The notes below the pieces were generated by a model. It saw nothing but the letters and a program-made list of their open reading frames with translations, ran no database searches and had not been told where the DNA came from. Source: Pempheris klunzingeri (lineage: Eukaryota; Chordata; Actinopteri; Acropomatiformes; Pempheridae). Taken from it: 64,000 nucleotides of DNA. Within the stretch, counting starts at the first letter, position 1; every line of letters begins with the position of its first letter. A program made the position numbers and the translations under genes. The DNA is taken from NCBI RefSeq assembly GCF_042242105.1, contig NC_092013.1:1642001-1706000 (forward strand), read 5' to 3'. Shown piece after piece: positions 60,836 to 64,000 of this stretch.

Positions 60836-62236
60836 ATGGCTTCCAGATCAGAGGAGGATCTCTGCTGTCCGGTCTGTCATGACGTCTTCAGACATCCTGT
60901 TGTTCTGTCATGTAGCCACAGCTTCTGTAAAGACTGTCTGAAGAGCTGGTGGAGAGAGAAACAAACACAGGAGTGTCCACTTTGTAAAAGAAGATCTTCA
61001 AAGTTAGAACCTCCTTTAAACCTGGTGTTAAAGAACCTGTGTGAGTCCTTCTTACTGGAGAGAGATCAGAGAGCTTCAGAGGCTCTCTGCAGTCTGCACT
61101 CTGAGAAACTCAAACTCTTCTGTCTGGACCATCAACAGCCGGTGTGTATCATCTGCAAAAATTCAGAAAAACACACCAAGCACAGATTCAGACCAATTGA
61201 TGAAGCTGCACGACAAAACAAGAAGAAACTTCAGGACACTCTGAAGCCCTTAAAGGAGAAGTTAAAGGTTTCTGAACAAGTTAAAGTGAAGTTTGATCAA
61301 ACAGCAAAACACATTAAGGTCCAGGCCCGACAGACAGAGAGGCAGATTAAGGAGCAGTTTAAGAAGCTTCACCAGTTTCTAGAAGAGGAAGAGGAGGTGA
61401 GGATGGCTGCACTGAGGGAGGAAGAGCAGCAGAAGAGTCAGATGATGAAGGAGAAGATGGAGGCTCTGAGCAGAGAGATAGCAGCTCTTTCACACACAGT
61501 CAGAGCCACAGAGGAGGAGCTGAGAGCTGAAGACGTCTCATTCCTGAACAACTACAAGGCTGCAGTGGAGAGAGTCCAGCAGCGCCCCCTGCTGGAGGAT
61601 CCACAGCTGGCCTCAGGAGATCTGATAGACGAGGCCAAACACCTGGGCAACCTGACCTTCAACATCTGGAACAAGATGAAGGACATGGTCTCCTACTCTA
61701 CTGTGATCCTGGACCCAAACACTGCACATCCAGACCTCATCCTGTCTGAAGATCTGAGCAGCCTGAGAGGAGGAGAGAAACAGCAGCTTCCTGATAATCC
61801 AGAGAGATTTGATTGTTATTTCAGTGTTCTGGGATCTGAGGGCTTCACCTCAGGGACTCACAGCTGGGATGTCGAGGTTGGAGACAACAGAAGCTGGTTT
61901 TTGGGTCTGTTAGCAGAGTCTGTCCAGAGGAAGAGAGTCATACGGTCTGGATTCTGGAGAATAGGATTCGATGATGGTAAATACTCAGCATGGTCACCAC
62001 CAGCTCTACCCACTGATCTCGTAGTGCAGAAGAATCCTCAGAGGATCAGAGTGAATCTGGACTGGAACAGAGGAAAGCTGTCGTTCTCTGATCCTGATAC
62101 TAACAGACACATACACACCTTCACACACACCTTCACTCAGAGGATGTTTCCATTCATTAACACTATGGATAATCTCCCAGTGAAGATATTACCAGTGCAG
62201 GTCAGTGTGACAGTGGGACAGAGCAGTCAGAGATAA
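60836..62236 (+). CDS. TRIM35-like E3 ubiquitin ligase, copy U10
   Basis: A full-length 466-residue copy with all zinc ligands kept; K115 replaces N115 between the last two B-box histidines. Private changes LASGDLIDE and YSTVILD lie at the coiled coil to PRY junction. SPRY variable residues are [37 protein letters not shown] and FPFINTMD. The loop start KRV is shared with U1, PPAL with U3/U4, SWFLG with U8 and NRHIH with U7, a patchwork that suggests conversion among copies. Confidence 0.92.
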   Translation: MASRSEEDLCCPVCHDVFRHPVVLSCSHSFCKDCLKSWWREKQTQECPLCKRRSSKLEPPLNLVLKNLCESFLLERDQRASEALCSLHSEKLKLFCLDHQQPVCIICKNSEKHTKHRFRPIDEAARQNKKKLQDTLKPLKEKLKVSEQVKVKFDQTAKHIKVQARQTERQIKEQFKKLHQFLEEEEEVRMAALREEEQQKSQMMKEKMEALSREIAALSHTVRATEEELRAEDVSFLNNYKAAVERVQQRPLLEDPQLASGDLIDEAKHLGNLTFNIWNKMKDMVSYSTVILDPNTAHPDLILSEDLSSLRGGEKQQLPDNPERFDCYFSVLGSEGFTSGTHSWDVEVGDNRSWFLGLLAESVQRKRVIRSGFWRIGFDDGKYSAWSPPALPTDLVVQKNPQRIRVNLDWNRGKLSFSDPDTNRHIHTFTHTFTQRMFPFINTMDNLPVKILPVQVSVTVGQSSQR

Positions 62237-63004
62237 AGAGGATGAAGCTGCACCTGTCCTCCACCTGTCTCATTATTCTCATTATTCCAAAGACGGATAT
62301 TTTAGTTTCAGCTATTGTTCTTTATTGTTTTTATTTTCTCTTTGTTATTTAGTTTGAAAATCTACTTTTTGTTTCTACTGACGATCTTTTCATGTGTACA
62401 TTGTTCTGATCTTTATCTCTGGTCTGTTCAGGATTTGTCTTTTAAACTGAACTCTAAACTCTGATGATTCCAGCTGTGTATGAATGTGTTTCTCTTCATG
62501 TTTTGGGAGGTTAAAGGTCAGAGAAGTAGATGAATATTGTGGAATCAAATATTGACATATCACATGATGTAAATGTAACGTCCTGATTAAGTATTGATTA
62601 AGATGAAGTAGGAATTGATAAAGACATGTAACACGATCGTTAGTATGACAGGAGTGTTGATCAGTTAACAAAGGTGATGGAACATGTAACCAATCAATAA
62701 GTGTGAATCAATGTAACCAGAATGTCACCAAATATCACATTTTATTCTCTTTTTAAATCTGTTGTTTTACACTTTGTTTGAATAAATGTACTGAGGAAGA
62801 GTTGGAGCCTGATGGTGTCAGCAGGAGCTGCTGTGGATCAATAGAAATAATAAGTGCTCAGTAATAATTCCCAGGTAGGACAAAGTGATCAGGTCACATT
62901 AAGGCCAGAGGGACAAACTCCTCCTGGTAAAGTCTGGTATATTGTAGTTGGCTGGGTGCAGATGCTGGTGGGGGGCAGATGAGATCCTTCTGCTGATTTG
63001 GGGC

Positions 63005-63337
63005 TATAAAAGAAGGGACCTTTGCATTGTTTAGTCAGAACTGTCCAGGATTTAGTCTGGTTCAGGTCTCAGGTATCGACAGTAAACCTCTACTGTTTTG
63101 GACAGTGTTATAGAAAGGATCCCTACAGAGAGAGACCTGGAAGATCCTTTTTGCTAAACAGACAGCTGTCGCATGTTTGTCCTCAAATCCACCAGACTCC
63201 ATTGATAAAAGCTGTGATTTTACGTTGCTGAACACAAAAAGAGTTGACAGTTCTGTTGCTGTGACTTTGGTGTTTTAACACGTTAGTTCAGAACCCAACT
63301 AACTCTGTAAAACAGCAAAGCCATATAAGATAATAAA
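63005..63337 (+). promoter_or_regulatory. Embedded TATA-to-AATAAA segment, U10 copy
   Basis: TATAAAAG is at 63005-63012 and AATAAA at 63332-63337. The solo LTR begins five bases after the signal, in what would be the cleavage region. Confidence 0.45.
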
Positions 63338-63342
63338 CAAGG

Positions 63343-63838
63343 TGTCATGATCCTGCTGTCTCTCTCCCTCTTGTGTGTTTATCTCTCTCCCTCTTGTGTG
63401 TTTGTCTCTCTCCCTCTTGTGTGTTTGTCTCCCCCTGTCTGTTGCTGGAGCAGAGTCAGGAGGGTTACTCCCGGTCATCCACCCACACACCTGCAATAAT
63501 CACACACCTGTTCCTCATCAGTAATCAGCCATCTACTCCTCCCCTGTCTTTATAAGCCTGGTTCACTCTCTCCCTCACTGCCAGATTGTCCGTTTCCATA
63601 TGGTAACTCTTGGCTCCTTGTCTCCAGTTTTTCCTTGTGCTAGTTTTTTGCCTTGGCTCCTCGTCTCATCTCCAGCCTGCTTCCCCCGGTCTCCACCACG
63701 GTCCAGTCACTCACTCCACCAGCCTGCTCTTCCCAGCTACTACCACCTACCTGGTTTCTAATAAACTTACCAAGTGTACCACCAGTGTCTTTGTGTCGGT
63801 CAGCACTGTGGGTTCAGCCAGTCCCGTTCCGCACAACA
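63343..63838 (+). mobile_element. Solo LTR (fossil) with 5-bp target duplication
   Basis: A 496-bp sequence beginning TGTCATGATCC and ending CACAACA is flanked by CAAGG on both sides (63338-63342 and 63839-63843). Removing it restores the sequence of the sister units. It has a TATAAG at 63551 and an AATAAA at 63760-63765, so transcription would run in the + direction. No internal retroviral or Gypsy coding region is present. It is present in only one of ten units, so it inserted after the array had formed. Gypsy-like or ERV origin cannot be separated here. Confidence 0.85.
63356..63432 (+). repeat. 23-bp minisatellite inside the solo LTR
   Basis: Three tandem copies of a 23-bp pyrimidine-rich repeat containing CCCTCTTGTGTGTTT lie near the LTR start. 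Confidence 0.85.
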
Positions 63839-64000
63839 CAAGGCTTTTAAGTGTCTTGGGTTTCTTAAAAGGTGGTTTATAAACCCAAGTTATTACTATC
63901 ATCATTCTCATTATTATTGAAAAAAATGCTTTTAATACAAACATCTGTCTTTCCAGTTGTCGTCCAGTGTTTATTCTCATGTTAAGTAATATAGCTGACA

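Larger units (their letters stand above)
60561..64000 (+). repeat. Tandem unit U10 (class B flank), runs off the window
   Basis: The class B block carries AATAAA at 62781-62786. The unidentified segment after the embedded AATAAA is split by the solo LTR at 63343-63838 and resumes at 63839 to the window end, before any LINE is reached. Confidence 0.88.

Noticed and set aside
1-64000. CRISPR arrays, operons, riboswitches, rRNA genes
   Set aside because: None seen. The tandem repeats are gene-sized units and microsatellites in vertebrate-type DNA.

Overview
The window looks like teleost fish genomic DNA, probably percomorph, though the species cannot be named from sequence alone. The evidence is vertebrate-style splice signals, fish-type LINE, Penelope-like and retroviral relics, and a tandemly amplified TRIM (RING, B-box, coiled coil, PRY-SPRY) family of the TRIM35-like kind that teleosts carry in many copies. 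No bacterial or organellar signature was seen. Almost all of the window is one head-to-tail gene array on the + strand. Ten TRIM copies (U1 to U10) have start codons at 3726, 9230, 14741, 20418, 25931, 31445, 37124, 49830, 55344 and 60836. The last piece of an eleventh unit (U0) opens the window, so the array continues upstream, and the U10 unit runs off the downstream edge. Unit length is about 5.5 kb, or about 5.68 kb when the 3' flank is of the longer class.

Each standard unit is laid out in the same order: (1) a noncoding 5' exon of about 149 nt; (2) a 109-bp intron; (3) one uninterrupted coding exon of about 1.4 kb; (4) a 3' flank of class A or class B, distinguished by two alternative blocks; (5) a short segment with a TATA box and, exactly 327 nt later, an AATAAA signal; (6) about 0.55 kb of unidentified sequence; (7) a decayed LINE of about 1.3 kb whose internal deletions are the same in every full copy; (8) about 1 kb of unidentified spacer before the next gene. 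Flank classes run B | A A B | A A B | B | A A B, and unit-to-unit distances three apart are 16692 to 16706 bp. This suggests a three-unit higher-order repeat of about 16.7 kb.

The proteins are close to identical in the RING, B-box and coiled coil. They differ mainly in a few short PRY-SPRY stretches, where nearly every base difference changes an amino acid. This is the pattern expected of a diversifying ligand-recognition surface, as in antiviral or innate-sensor TRIMs. U3/U4 and U5/U9 are almost identical pairs, pointing to recent duplication or gene conversion. U8 has a frameshift that removes the end of the SPRY domain, and U1 ends six residues early.

Two places break the regularity. In 854-2918 a long LTR-like element sits in the U0 flank. 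Between U7 and U8 (40189-49273) lies a ruined unit: a truncated LINE, scraps of TRIM coding sequence, a Penelope-like element with SGNH-like, reverse transcriptase and GIY-YIG parts, a tRNA-derived SINE, a broken minus-strand endogenous retrovirus, a PRY-SPRY fragment, and a LINE piece that keeps endonuclease sequence missing from the array copies. A second solo LTR (63343-63838) with a 5-bp target duplication interrupts the U10 flank. U1 and U8 share an upstream head region not found in front of the other copies, so they look like the first genes of two sub-arrays.
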